Assembly: GCA_020746995.1 (NCBI GenBank)
Contig: JAGPXD010000001.1
Location: 3,658,001 to 3,722,000 of the forward strand
Reading direction: 5' to 3'
Length of the DNA: 64,000 nt
Source: Plectosphaerella cucumerina
Taxonomy: Eukaryota; Ascomycota; Sordariomycetes; Glomerellales; Plectosphaerellaceae
The position numbers and the translations under genes are program-made. Within the stretch, counting starts at the first letter, position 1, and each line of letters starts with the position of its first letter. This document shows positions 1 to 12,400 of this stretch, piece after piece. The notes below the pieces were generated by a model. The model was given only the letters and a program-made list of their open reading frames with translations, made no database searches and was not told where the DNA came from.

Positions 1-459
1 CACTCACTGACTCGTTGGGTTTTCTAGTATATCAGCAGCTTCTTGGGACTTTAAGGATGGGAGCTGGAGCCAGGGGGTGCCAGCTTTCCACGGCGTGACC
101 GCGATCAATTGAATTGGTGTTGAACAGGACCCCGCTTCCCCGCCTCTCGAATGTGCAGTGATGGATCACGTGACCTCGCGTTTCATCAAGTGACGTCGAG
201 CTTTGTCATGTCGTGCGTGACGTGCGAACTAGGCCAGGCATCGCGACAACTTTTCTGCATGTCGCCAACAACCTGGAACACTGGGCGGTACTTTAATAGC
301 AGGCGCATGTCTACCATGGCGGCCTACTAGGTATGGCTCGATCCTGGTGACTACTTCAGTTCATGGTGTTGATCCATCTCACGGATACCTTCCATCCGAT
401 TCACCCGTGCTGAGTGCACGCACCAGACAGTCCTGCGAGATTGTGCGCCGGCTTGCAGA
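1..459. other. Left-edge non-coding region, RAD4 upstream
   Basis: No coding potential is visible. The stretch should hold the RAD4 promoter and 5' leader. A perfect 8-bp palindrome TCACGTGA lies at 166-173 and a TGACGTC core at about 191. These resemble bHLH and bZIP type sites, but function is inference only. Confidence 0.45.
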
Positions 460-2983
460 ATGGCGGGCCAGAAACGAAAAGCTCCCCGCCGTGCCGTGGT
501 AGGTGCATCGATCCCGGGCATCTACGAAGACATGCTTGCCGAAGCGGGGGCCTCGCCCGGCGCAGCTTCATCTCCTGATCGTCCCGCAAAGCGAATGAAG
601 CCGGGCGAAAAAGCAAGGGCACCACCTGTACAGCCAAGTCAAGATGACTCGGCAGATGAAGATGTCGAGTTTGAGGATGTGCTTATCCCCGCGCCAAGCA
701 TACAGACGACTGTTCTTGGATCCGATGACGAGGATGAGACAGACGACGAGGACATCGAATTCGAGGATGTCGATCTGGGACCAGCAAGACCGACTTTGGA
801 CAATAGCCTGGCTTCTGCCACCATTGAACTCAACCTGACTGCCCACAAGACATCGGGGATCAGCAAGCAGATTGAACGGAGAAAGCCGCTCAGCAAGGCC
901 GAGAAAGAGAAGCGCATCATCACCCACAAGGCACATCTTCTCTGTCTTCTCATTCAATGCGCAAGACGCAACCGGTGGTGCAACGATTCGAAGGCCCAGG
1001 ACGCGCTCCGCCCTTTGCTTACACCCAAGATGATGGCAGCCCTTCGGCCGAAGGGGAAACTGAACCAGTTTGGGATGACAGAGTCTTTGAAGGACGGTCT
1101 CACGCAAGCCAGCAGGGCATTCAAGACGAAGTTTCGGGTGACGGAGAGGGGCCTTCGGCGATGCCTATGGGCGGAAAACCAGAATCTCCTGGACAAGGTA
1201 CCGTGGACCTCCCTAGTTCCCCCACCTTCTCACACCCAGGGCTACTAAAGCTGACCAGGCGCCATCCCGGCATTAGTATGAATTACCTGAGGACTCGGAC
1301 TCCTGCGCTAGCTTGGACGAGTTCCGTAAGGGCGCTGCCAGTCTGCAGGGCTCTCGAGATCTGGGAGCACAGCTGTTCTGTGCCTTGTTGCGGAGTGCTG
1401 GCCTTGAGGCCCGCCTGGTGTGCTCCTTGCAGCCATTAGCCTTTGTTTCCTGGGCACCGACCTGGAAGCCCCCACGGAATGTCAAGGAGACAGCCCCGAA
1501 ACCGACATCAGAAGACTCGATGCGGGATCTCAAACGGAAGTTCGAGGCGCCACCAGCAATCTCGCGAGCAGCTGCCAGGCGGTTTGGAAACGCAGCCGCC
1601 TCCGTTCTCGAGGACAATCCGGGCCCGACTCGTGCACCACCTCGCTCGAGGCATCCCAAGCCGATCAAGGAGTCCAACTTCCCCGTTTACTGGGTCGAGG
1701 TCCTTGATGTAGCGCACCAGAAGTGGCAGCCTGTGGATCCCCTGGTGACAGATTCGTTATGGAGGCCAGCCAAGCTGGAGCCCCCGGCTACGGATCGCGA
1801 GAACTGCATGTGCTACGTCATGGCATTCGAAGCGGACGGGACGGCGAAGGACGTGACGAGACGGTATGCCAAGGCGTACACGTCCAAGACACGAAGAATG
1901 CGCCTCGACGGAGCAGCAGAGGACGGGGCCAAATGGTGGCGCAAAGCATTGAAGCCATTCGCCAGGAGGTGGCCTACCGACCTCGACCAGATCGAGGCGA
2001 ACGAGCTTTCGGCGATTGAGATGCGAGAGCCCATGCCGCGCAATGTGGCAGACTTCAAAGACCATCCCGTCTACGCACTCGAGCGACATCTCCGGAGGAA
2101 CGAAGTCCTCGTTCCCGGGGCACAACCCACTGGTACTGTTGGTGCCGGAAGCCGGGCCCCCTTGGAGAAGATTTATCGGCGCCGAGACGTCCGTGTCGCT
2201 CGCAGCCGCGACAAGTGGTATAGGATGGGGCGCGAAGTCAAGCCGATGGAGATTCCTGTCAAATTTCTCCCTCGTCGAGCCAACACAAAGCCGGGAGACT
2301 ATGTTGACGACGGGTACGGCGGTGACGAGCGGGACGCAGCCGGCACGCCCCTATTCATGCCGGAGCAGACGGAGCAGTTCCGCCATCCGCCGGTGGTCAA
2401 TGGCCGGGTGCCAAAGAACAAGTTCGGCAACATCGACCTTTACGTGGCCAGCATGTGTCCTCCAGGCGGGGTGTACATCGCGGAGGAGGGGGACGTGCCC
2501 CTGGCTGCGAGAGCAGCCTACATCCTGGGCATCGACTATGCGCCGGCCCTGACTGGGTTTTCTTTCCAGGGGCGGCAAGGCACCGCTATTCTCAACGGAA
2601 TTGTTGTGGCACAGGAGTCCGAGGAAGCGGTCCGCGCAGTCGTTTCTGGACTAGGGGATGTAGAGGCACAGAGGGAGAGCGATGTACGGGCCGCCAAAGC
2701 GAGGCGCATGTGGAAGAGGTTCCTCCTCGCACTACGTATTCGGGAGCGGATTTACTCGGGCGTGGACGCAGAAGAGAGAGCACGCGACGAAAGGCCGCAG
2801 ACGAACGGAGAGGACGAGGATGGCGTGGCGGAGGCTTACGGGGTAGGAGGCGCTGATGACGACGAGAGCGGGCTCGGACACGATCCGGGCGAGGAGGCGG
2901 TGGATGATGCACCCAGTGATGTTACTGAGGAATACCTGATGGATGAGGATGACTTGGGTGGTGGTGGTTTCTTTGCCGAGTAA
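460..2983 (+). CDS. RAD4: DNA repair protein Rad4/XPC (nucleotide excision repair damage sensor)
   Basis: Nuclear damage-recognition factor that, in the known family, pairs with Rad23 and flips damaged bases before TFIIH is recruited. Exons inferred: 460-1197 and 1277-2983. The 79-bp intron (1198-1276) starts GTACCG, carries a TACTAA-like branch site and ends TTAG; the join is in phase and gives 814 aa. The N-terminus (about 1-150) is acidic and low complexity. A transglutaminase-like fold follows: the segment GSRDLGAQLFCALLRSAGLE is typical, and FPVYWVEVLD comes later. The three BHD modules occupy the C-terminal half (HPVYALERHLRRNEVL in BHD1; FGNIDLYVASMCPPGGVYI in BHD3). The tail is acidic. 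The start is the first in-frame ATG. The intron is inferred from frame and family continuity, not from transcripts. Confidence 0.92.
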
Positions 2984-3695
2984 ACGGTGGGGAGCGCCCG
3001 ATGCTCCTTGGGAAAGCTGGAGCCCCTGAAACCGGGCGGAGTTAAGGATGAAACTTTACGTTAAAAACCGTTGAACAACGTTGAACGCGGATTCTCTGCA
3101 TCTGTATCGCAAGTTAAGTAGTCTTGCTACGAATACAAACACGTCGACACCAATACTCGCCAGGCAGCCAGGTCGGCGGCACCCCCTGTCGAGCTGACAA
3201 TTAGATTCTGGTCATTTGGAAAATTCTTGGGCGACTGGAAAGTGATGACGCGGTAAAGTCTCGGCGCGCTCAGGCTGTGTTTCTGTAAAAGGGTTGTCCT
3301 GGCCTCGGACACTGTGTCGAGCAAGGTGCTTTCGCCCTAAAACACGCCCCCTGTAGCCGAGGTCACCGTCCATCTCCTTTTTCGCACACTGTTCCGCCAG
3401 TGGTCCCGCTGCACTGCACTGCAGGCATCTGCGCCCCCTTGCGAGCACTGCAACCACTTGCTGCATCTCGTATCTCGCGAATACCTTCTCCAGTTACGCG
3501 CTCATTCACGCCCACGCCCACGCCCACGGTCAGATTGTTATCATGATGCTCAAGGCCTCTGCATCAGGTCAAAGGTAGCACGCGCTACTTTCCGTCCGCT
3601 AGCAATCTCGCGTTGCTTCAAGTTCCCCCAGAATCGACCAACCTGTCCAGGACTCAGAGCCTCGTCCAGGACTCACCTGGCACTTCGTCGTAGCC
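2984..3695. other. Intergenic region between RAD4 and the ABC transporter
   Basis: No gene is supported here. It contains RAD4 3' sequence and the transporter promoter and leader. A short CACGCC tandem run (about four units) lies near 3508-3530, in the transporter leader. Confidence 0.4.
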
Positions 3696-6600
3696 ATGGG
3701 ACTCCTCCGTCAGACGGGAACTTTGATCCACAAGAACATTACAATCTTGACCCGCCATCCGATCAGCCTTGTTTTCTTTGCATTCCTTCTACCCATTGGC
3801 CTGTCCATCTTTTATTCATTCTCTCAAAACCTCCTGACACCACCCGTCACCTACGGAGAGGGCGATGTTCACCCTATTCGTTCCCTGACCGAGGCCCTTC
3901 GAGAGTCTCAGTACCGCCATCGCATCGTCTTTGTCAACAGTGGCCTCGAGGATGGGCCTATCGACCGTGTCATCGACTCCCTGGCCTCGGAAGCACAAGC
4001 CGTGGATGGCTTCGAGGTCCTGCGGCGCCAAGACCAGTCTGCCCTCAACGTCGACTGCGAGCCCGGAAGCCGTGCTGTCACCGACTGCTTTGGAGCAGTC
4101 GTCTTCCATGGCTCCCCGTCTGAAGGATCCCCCGGCTTGTGGAACTACACCATCCTCCACGATGGCGCCACCAGCGGCTTCCGCATCCACGTCAACAGTA
4201 ACACCAACGACCAGGATCTCTACCTGCTTCCCCTTCAAAAGGCCGTCGACGCCGCCATAGCCAGCGTCACCACCTCCAACAGCAGCTCTTCGTCCTCAGG
4301 CCCGCAACCCACCGACCTGTCTGACACCATCAACCGCTTTCCCTTCACCAGCTTGACCCCTGAGGAACTGCGCGAGCGTGTTCGAGAGCTGTTCCAGTCT
4401 AGTATTATCAACTTTCTGGGGATTACCTGTATGCAACCCCCTCTCCCTCTTCCTCTCTTTGTGCGATTGCCCAGTAATGTAGTGGGACTCGGCGTGTCCA
4501 AGTCTTCCTTGGGAGATGCTACGTCCGAGTCCGCTGCAACTGTGCGTCAGACCGCCCCATGGGCGCCCCTCTTAGACATGGGTTAACTGACTATACTACT
4601 TGTAGACTTGGCCATGGTCGCCTTTGTCACGTATCACCTCACCGGATTCATCGCAAGCGAGAGAGAGACCGGCATGATCCGCCTGGTAGATGCCATGATG
4701 CCTGTGAAGCGCCGGTGGATGGCCCAACTTGCCCGCATCGTGTCGTATCACGCCGCTTTCGACCTATTCTACCTGTTCGGCTGGATAGTCAGCGCCATCG
4801 TGGTACGAGCAAGTCTCTTCACCAACACCAGCGCCGGTATCGTCGTCGTCTACAATATTCTGTCTGGTTTTGCCATGGTGTCGTTCTCCATCCTCGTCGC
4901 TTCCTTCTTCGCAAAGGCACAGCTGTCCGGCGTTACGTCACTCCTCACCACCATTCTACTCGGAATCCTCGCACAGGCTCTGACCGCCCCAAAGGCGGCT
5001 TCTGTCATCATCCTGAGCGTTCTGTTCGCCCCTTGCAACTATGTCTACTTCATCATCTCTCTCGCCAGGTGCGAGCGTCAACGGATGCCCATGAACCTGC
5101 TGGAGACACCACCAGAGAGCACCTTTAACGTACCGCCGATTGTTCTCCTGGTTCTCATTATTCTGCAGATCTTTGCCTACGCAGCGTTGGCGCTGTTGGT
5201 CGAGGCACGACTCCACGGCACCGCTGCGAAGGGCAGAACCGTGCATTACACTGGTCCCGTCGGTAGCGACGAACGCATGGCCGTTCGCCTGAACGCATTC
5301 ACAAAGCTATACCCGCCGTCATTCGCGGAAAGGATGTTCTCCTTCATCTCCAAACCCCGCCAGACCGTTCGTGCCGTCGATGGCCTGACCTTAGATATCC
5401 CGCGCGGGACTATCGTGGCTCTCCTGGGAGCTAACGGCTCCGGCAAGAGCACAACCCTGGATGCCATTGCGGGCATGGGGAGGCTCACCAGTGGGACAAT
5501 CGCAATCGATGGAAGAGGCGGCCTTGGGATTGCCCCGCAGAAGAACGTTCTCTGGGATGAGCTCACGGTTGAGGAGCATCTGAAGATCTTCAATCGCCTC
5601 AAGTCCCCTGGCCAGACAGCGACCAAAGAGGAGATCAGGGAGCTCATTCGGTCCGTCGACCTAGACGCAAAGAGGCGCTCCCTGTCCAAGACCTTGTCTG
5701 GAGGTCAGAAGCGGAAGCTTCAGCTGGGCATGATGTTAACCGGCGGCAGCGAAGTTTGCTGTGTCGACGAAGTCAGCAGTGGCGTCGATCCACTGAGTCG
5801 GCGGAAAATCTGGGACATCCTTCTCGCGGAGCGCGGCCGAAGGACAATCATCCTCACCACCCATTTCTTGGACGAGGCCGACATTTTGGCTGATCACATT
5901 TCAATCCTATCCAAGGGCACGCTTCGCGCGAGCGGCTCTTCTGTGGAACTCAAGAACACGCTTGGTGCGGGCTATCGGGTTCACATCACCAAGGAGCACG
6001 GTCTCCAGGACGGCCCTGCGGTCGCCGGGGTCCGAAAACAGATCTCTTTCGACAACATCAGCTACCTAGCCCCCTCTTCAGCTCTTGCGGCCGAGGTCAT
6101 CCGCACCCTGGAAGCGAACGGGATCGTTGACTACAGTTTCTCCGGTCCGACCATCGAGGACGTCTTCCTGCATCTCGCCGAAGAAGTCAAGGACGAGACA
6201 GAGGTCGAGTCCGCCGGCGACAGCACGGCCGAGAAAGTGGCCGATGCCGATCCCTCACAAGGGCCCGGCACCGGTCTTGAATTGGTCGATGGTCGGCCCA
6301 TTGGGTACATGAGGCAAGCATTTGTCATGTACAGGAAGCGATGGACCATTTGGAAAACAAACTGGCTTCCGTTTGCTGCAGCACTTATTATCCCCAGTAC
6401 GTCGACCCCCAATTTGATATCCCTCGTAACGGGTTGTCCCAGGAGATACCTCCGCTCTCAAAATCAGTGGAATATCTTCCACCGGCTACAACTGACCCCT
6501 CAAATACCCAATCTGGACTTGTGCTGACCCTGTAACACAGTCGTCGCAGCCGGCCTTACCACGTTCTTCATCCAAGGAGAATCAGCCCCAACTTGTGGCC

Positions 6601-9038
6601 CTCCCGATACCAATTTCACAGACGAGTCGGAGGGCTTCGACTTCGGTGCTTTCGAACTCGGCTTCGTCATCGGTCCCTCGAGCAAGTTCAACCTGGCCAG
6701 TGCCGCCCAAGTCCTCGGCGGTGCGTTCCTAGCAGGGGGTTCAACAAATGGCGGCAACGACGCTGGTCTGCTCTCCCAGGTTTTCCTGCAAAACACCACA
6801 GAGGTTGACTCCTTCGCCGACTTCAGACAAGAAGTCATCGACCGACGAACCGAAGTAAGGCCTGCCGGCCTCTGGCTTGGTGACGACAATGACCCCCCAA
6901 CGCTGGCATACCTCGGAAACCGTGGCGGTTTCCTGAACGCTCTTCTTGGACAGAACATGCTTGACATGCTCCTGACCAACGTATCGATCAGTACTCAGTA
7001 TGCTCCTTTGGAGATTCCATGGAGCGACCAGAACACGGATTCCCTGCAGCTCGTCGTGTACTTCGCCCTGGCGCTCTGCATCTACCCTGGCTTTTTCGCG
7101 CTGTATCCGGCAATGGAGCGGCGAAACCAGGTCAGGGCGTTGCAGTACTCCAACGGCGTCCGTCCGGTGCCCTTGTGGCTGGCGTACTTGTTTTTCGATT
7201 ACTCGCTCGTGCTCCTGTCGTCAGCCGTTGTTATCATCCTGTGGGCTACGCTCTCGGATATCTGGTATCATGTCGCCTACATCTTTGCCGTCTTGATTCT
7301 TGCAAGTACCCCCCCTTTTCACGGCTTTCTCTGGCGCTGTTGTGTCGTTCTATCAAGGGCAACTGCTGACTATCTTGTTATTCCTAGTACGGCCTGGCAT
7401 CAGTTCTCCTCGCTTACAACATTTCCCTCTTCTCCCGCACTCAGCTTGCCGCTTATGCCAATGTGGCCATGTACCAGGTCCTCATCTTCCTGGCGTACAT
7501 CATCGCCTTCTTCTTCACCTTCACAGCGGCTCCTATCGAGGAGCTCGACAGGTCCCTTCTGCTCGTCCACTTCGTGGTCTCCATTTTTGCACCAATAGGC
7601 TCCGTCACCAGGGCTTTGTTCCTGGCTCTGAACCTCTTCTCGACTGCATGCAACGAGGACGTACTGGCGCCGAACCCTGGGGGCTTGCTCCAGTATGGAG
7701 GGCCCTTACTGTACCTTGCTATCCAGTCCCTGGTCCTCTTTGGCCTCCTCCTCTGGTTCGACAGTGCATCTCCCGGAGGCTCCATTTCAAGGCTCTTCCG
7801 CAAAAAGCGGGACGAGGCCACTGAAGCGGTCGCCGATGATGACGAAGTCGCCAACGAGCTCGTCCGCGTAACGAGCACCGCGGCAGAGAACGACGGACTT
7901 CGGCTGCAACATCTAACCAAGAGCTTCGGAAAGATGACGGCGGTGGACAATGTCACATTCGGGATCAAGAAGGGCGAGGTCTTTGCGTAAGTCATGACCG
8001 AAACACCAGCCTTTCTGGCTTCTTCTGACACGGAACAGTCTCCTAGGACCCAACGGGGCTGGCAAGTCGACGCTCATTTCGATGATTCGTGGTGACTTGA
8101 AGCCCAGCCGGAATGGAGGCGACATCTTCGTCGAGAACAACTCCGTCATCTCCAATCTGGCCGCTGCTCGAGCCAGTCTCGGTGTCTGTCCTCAGCATGA
8201 CGCTCTTGATCAAATGACGGTCCGGGAGCATCTCGAGTTCTACGCCCGCATGCGTGGTATTCCCGACATCAACGTCAACGTGGAAACTGTCTTCGCAGCC
8301 GTGGGCCTGCAGGCCTTTGCCACGCGAATGGCGTACGCCCTGTCAGGAGGTAACAAGCGCAAGCTGAGCCTCGGTATTGCCCTCATGGGAAATCCTGCCG
8401 TGGTGCTGCTCGATGAGCCCTCGTCGGGCCTGGATGCTGCCGCGAAGCGTATCATGTGGAAGACATTGGCCGCCACCGTATCGGGTCGTTCGATCCTTCT
8501 GACAACACACAGCATGGAGGAGGCAAGCGCCCTGGCAAGCCGGACGGGAATCATGGCCCGACGGATGTTGGCCATGGGCACCATTGACGGCCTCCGCCAA
8601 CGGTTCGGAGACGCCCTGCACGTCCATCTCGTCAGCAAAACCGCACCCCACACCGAAGAGAAGGAGACCGAGCAGGTCCGAGGCTGGGTGAGCGAAATGT
8701 TCCCTAGCGCAGTATTCGACAAGACCTACCACGGCCAGATGCGCTTCTCAGTGTCCGCTTCGGAAGTAGTCGACATTTTCCGCAGTCGGAACACGGCTCA
8801 AATTTCCAGTGCCGGCGACGACGTTTCCACATCAGCTTTGGGAAAGCTGGTTGTCTTGCTCGAAGAGAAGAAGGATGACCTTGGAGTTCAGCACTACAGC
8901 GTGAGTCCCACAACGTTGGACCAGGTCTTCCTGACCATTGTTGGACGGCATAATGTGCAAGAAGAAGGCTACAAGGCTGATACCTCGAGGACATGGGTCT
9001 CCTGGGTAAGGCGATCAATGTGCTTGCCACCGAAGTAG
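3696..9038 (+). CDS. Full-length ABCA-type ABC transporter
   Basis: Membrane ATPase with two TMD-NBD halves, the ABCA subfamily layout; lipid-related transport is known for animal members, but the substrate here is unknown. Exons inferred: 3696-4428, 4606-6396, 6541-7301, 7388-7986, 8039-9038 (1627 aa). TM1 lies at about residues 20-42, followed by a large non-cytosolic loop. NBD1 has Walker A GANGSGKST near 519, signature LSGGQKRKL near 608 and H-loop TTHFLDEAD. A second TMD with a large loop follows. NBD2 has Walker A GPNGAGKST near 1298, signature LSGGNKRKLS near 1396, LLDEPSSGLD and TTHSMEEA. Both ATP sites look intact. The fourth exon joins in frame only if intron 3 (7302-7387) uses a GC-AG pair (GCAAGT...CCTAG), which restores the family-typical LYGLAS segment. 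Confidence 0.9.
7302..7387 (+). other. Inferred GC-AG intron in the ABC transporter
   Basis: The donor is GCAAGT and the acceptor TTCCTAG. Using the overlapping GT at 7306 leaves one extra base and shifts the frame; using GC at 7302 gives phase 0 and joins CTT to TAC GGC CTG, reading L-YGLAS. Inferred from frame, not from transcripts. Confidence 0.8.
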
Positions 9039-9497
9039 CCAAGCCCCTCTGACATAGCCACGTCGGTGACACGGCAAGTCGACGATGGGCCATGGGCTTC
9101 TCAATCTGTGTATAGCCCGCATCGTAGATACATGTGATTCCTTAACACCACCCTGCTCATGTTCATCGAGTGGTGCTGAGGCACCGGGATACTTTTATCC
9201 AATTAATTGAAATTCGTTTACTGCCACTCCACAACAGACAATGCTGGTCATGAAGAGTCTGATCGGGACGGCATGTGGACAAAAGAGGCTGCCGTAACGC
9301 CGATAGTGTAGACCGCTCCCTGCCCCTTGTTCCGACGCCGAGTGCGAACACTTTCCGCCCACAGTTCGCCGCGCCAACCCCCCTAACACCACAAGACACC
9401 ATTTTGCATACCTGTGGAAACGCCAGGCCGCCAAGAAAAAATGCACGTGGAATGGACTGCCCAAGTCAACAAGCAGCTGAGGAAGGCGTATCGTGTC
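9039..9497. other. Convergent intergenic region
   Basis: Lies between the 3' ends of the ABC transporter (+) and the phytochrome (-). No gene or clear structured element was seen. Confidence 0.4.
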
Positions 9498-12400
9498 CTA
9501 GCTCAGCGGCTCGGGGTCGGTCTCTCCTTGTGGTGGATCTTCGACAGCCTGGACAGGCGACTTAGCATCCGGGATGGGCTGCTCGTGGGGGTCAGCGACA
9601 CCCCCAAGGTGAGTATTGGCATTCGGTGTTTCGCTGCCGCCTTCGTCCGCGTCCGTTGTCGAGAGGGAGAGTTTTTCGTTGCAGTGAAACCACCCCCCGC
9701 GCTCCCACTCGCCAACCTGATACAGGCACGAAGTCCGAACTTCGTCGTCGACGATTCCAAGGAGCAATGTGTTCAGCCGTTTGAAATCGACGGGTTTAAG
9801 GATCCAGCCGTCGAAACCAGCATCCACATAAGTGTTCTTCTCACGTTCGATCAGGGATGCCGACACCGCAAATATGGGCACCCTTCCGTTGTGAGCAGCT
9901 AGAGCTGAGTGGCCGCCGTGCTCACCACTTTGCTCCACAGATCTAATCATCTTCGTACTCGTGAGTCCATCCACAATGGGCATCTTCAGGCACAGGTCAG
10001 TCGTCTACTCTATACGTATCATCCGACACTCGGGCTCCACTAACCTGCATGTCCATCAGGACGACATCGAACTTCTTGGACTGTTCACGATAGACGATGG
10101 CGCATTCCTCACCGTTGCCGGCATGATGGACCTCGTGACCGGCCTTCTCGAGGCGCTTACGCAGAATTCTCAAGTTGATAGGGTCATCTTCCGCGATCAG
10201 AACTTGCAACTTGATGTTGCCGCCTGACACGACGGAGCCTGTCATCTTTCCGGTTTCCGAGAGCTGCTCCGATGCGGTGATCGGATTTGCCTCATACAAG
10301 GCTCGTGACGAATCCGGTACCTGTGGACGAGAACTCTCGTCAAAGTACTCATCTGGAATTTTGATGGGTCGGATAGGAGTTTTGGCGTCTCGGACGGGCA
10401 CAAAGCCAACGTCTTGGCCTTCGGGCATGTTGGACAGAGGCTGGTGCCGCGATTTCGGTGATCCCGATGAGCTGTGTGGCCGAGCAGCCGAGGTGCTGTT
10501 CCCTGACAGAGACAAAGCAGAGGCGTTGTAGGCGTCCCTCGATGTCTTCCGGACAAGGCCAGGAGAGGAAAGCGGTCCCTCGCCGAGCGACAGAGGCGTC
10601 TGAATGGCATCGATAAGCCTTTCAGCGTCGCTGCGAGAGCTGCGGGCGCTATTCTGACTTTCCTTGCTGATCGCGCTCTTGTGGCTGTCGAGGCTGATCG
10701 TTTCGACCGCTTGACTCTTGCTCCCTTGAGCATGAGATTCGGGCTCGGCAGATGTGTGCCGGCCCCTGTCGACCAGTGTGATCTCCCCAGCAGTCGTCTC
10801 ATCGAGGGGCTTTATGACGGACGGGATTTCCGCGACGGCCGCAGGTAGTAATTGCGGGGGCTGGTTCGGACTTTCGACTGCTTCGGGTGACTTGTCTGGC
10901 AAGTCAAATGGGAGCTGGATCACAAATCGAGAACCTTTTCCTTCTTCAGACTTGAGGCGCAGCTGGCCGTCCATGTTGCGGACGATGCGGGCGACGAGAG
11001 CAAGCCCCAAGCCCAAGGTGCGATCGATGTTTTCTTCCTCGCCCCCGGGAAGCTTGCCCTCATCTATCGCGGCAACGTCGACCTGCTCGAGGTCTCGGAA
11101 GAGGGCATCGAGTTGCTGCGGGCTCATCCCCTTGCCGGTGTCTTGAATCACAATTTCGATGCGGACCCTCTGTTCGAGAACCTCCGTGACATAGAGCTCG
11201 ACCTTGACTGACCCGTTACTAGTGTGCTGGACGGCGTTGGCGGCAACGTTGGAAATGGCCTGCCTGAGTCGCCGGCTGTCGCCGTAGACGTAACGCGGCA
11301 GGCCTGGGTGCTGGGTGACTTCGTAGTCAATGCCCTTTCTCCGCGCCTCGTTCATGAAGGGATCCGTGGCCTCGCGGACGCACGTTGCGAGGTCAAATAT
11401 CTCATCCTTGACAAGCTCCTGTCCTTCTTCCGTCTTGGTCAAATCGAGGAGGTCGTTGATGACGTAAATCAGTGACTTGGAGGCGGAGTGAGACTTGGAC
11501 AGATTGTCCCTGGTCTCCTGATCCAGGCTTCCTTCGAGGGCGATCTCGAGATAGTTGATAATGGCGTTCAAGGGCGTCCGAACCTCGTGTGCTGAGTTGG
11601 CGAGCAAAAGTCGGGTCAAGCGGCTGTTCTGGAGAGCAGCTTCCTTCTGCCTCCAAACTTCGATGAACTTGCCGTACACCAGGCAGAGAACGGCAGCGGT
11701 TTCGACCTGCTCTTCTGACCACTCTCGGCACTTGCCCAGCACCGTTTCGTGCCAGGTCTTGAAGCTTTTCCGCGGTTCCAGATATGCCTCTGTTCCCGGC
11801 CGGAGATTCTTCTCGTACGGGTTTCCGGCCCACTTGACTTCCTTGACCTGCCCCTTCCGGAAAAAGACAATGAAGTCGCTGCCACCGACACTTAGGGGCA
11901 CGTAGAGAAGGCCGGCCACGACGATAAATCCGGGAGGGTATCGCAGGTCTGGGAAGTCTTCGTGGATGTCCTGGGTGGTAATGACAGACGTAATTTGCCT
12001 CATTCGGAGATATTCCAGCATTGCAAGAGCCTCTTGTGATTGTTCGAGGCGACCCAGCACTTTGGTCTCTCCTTGTATGGTTAGCATGCCGAAGTCCGCA
12101 TCGAACAGTTTCAAGAGATCGTCCGAGGACGCGATGATGTAGCCTGCCGGGTTCTTGTCGGTGGGTGCGGTGTTGATCAGCTTGCGGGCTTGGAGTCTGG
12201 AGGCATACGAGAGGCGTTCGATGTTCCTCGATGCGGTGTCACCGACCAGCCGGCACATCTTCCGGATCGGAAAGGACACTCTCATTCCCTTGGAACCGTA
12301 CGAGTGGCAGGCAATCAACCCCCAGAGTTCGCTGAACGCATTGATCGAGATGGACATGGACGACCGCACGGCCATGTTGGTGAGATATTTGAGGTGAATT

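Noticed and set aside
7306..7387. Standard GT-AG intron for the ABC transporter third intron
   Set aside because: The donor at 7306 leaves one extra base, so the NBD2 half would be read out of frame.
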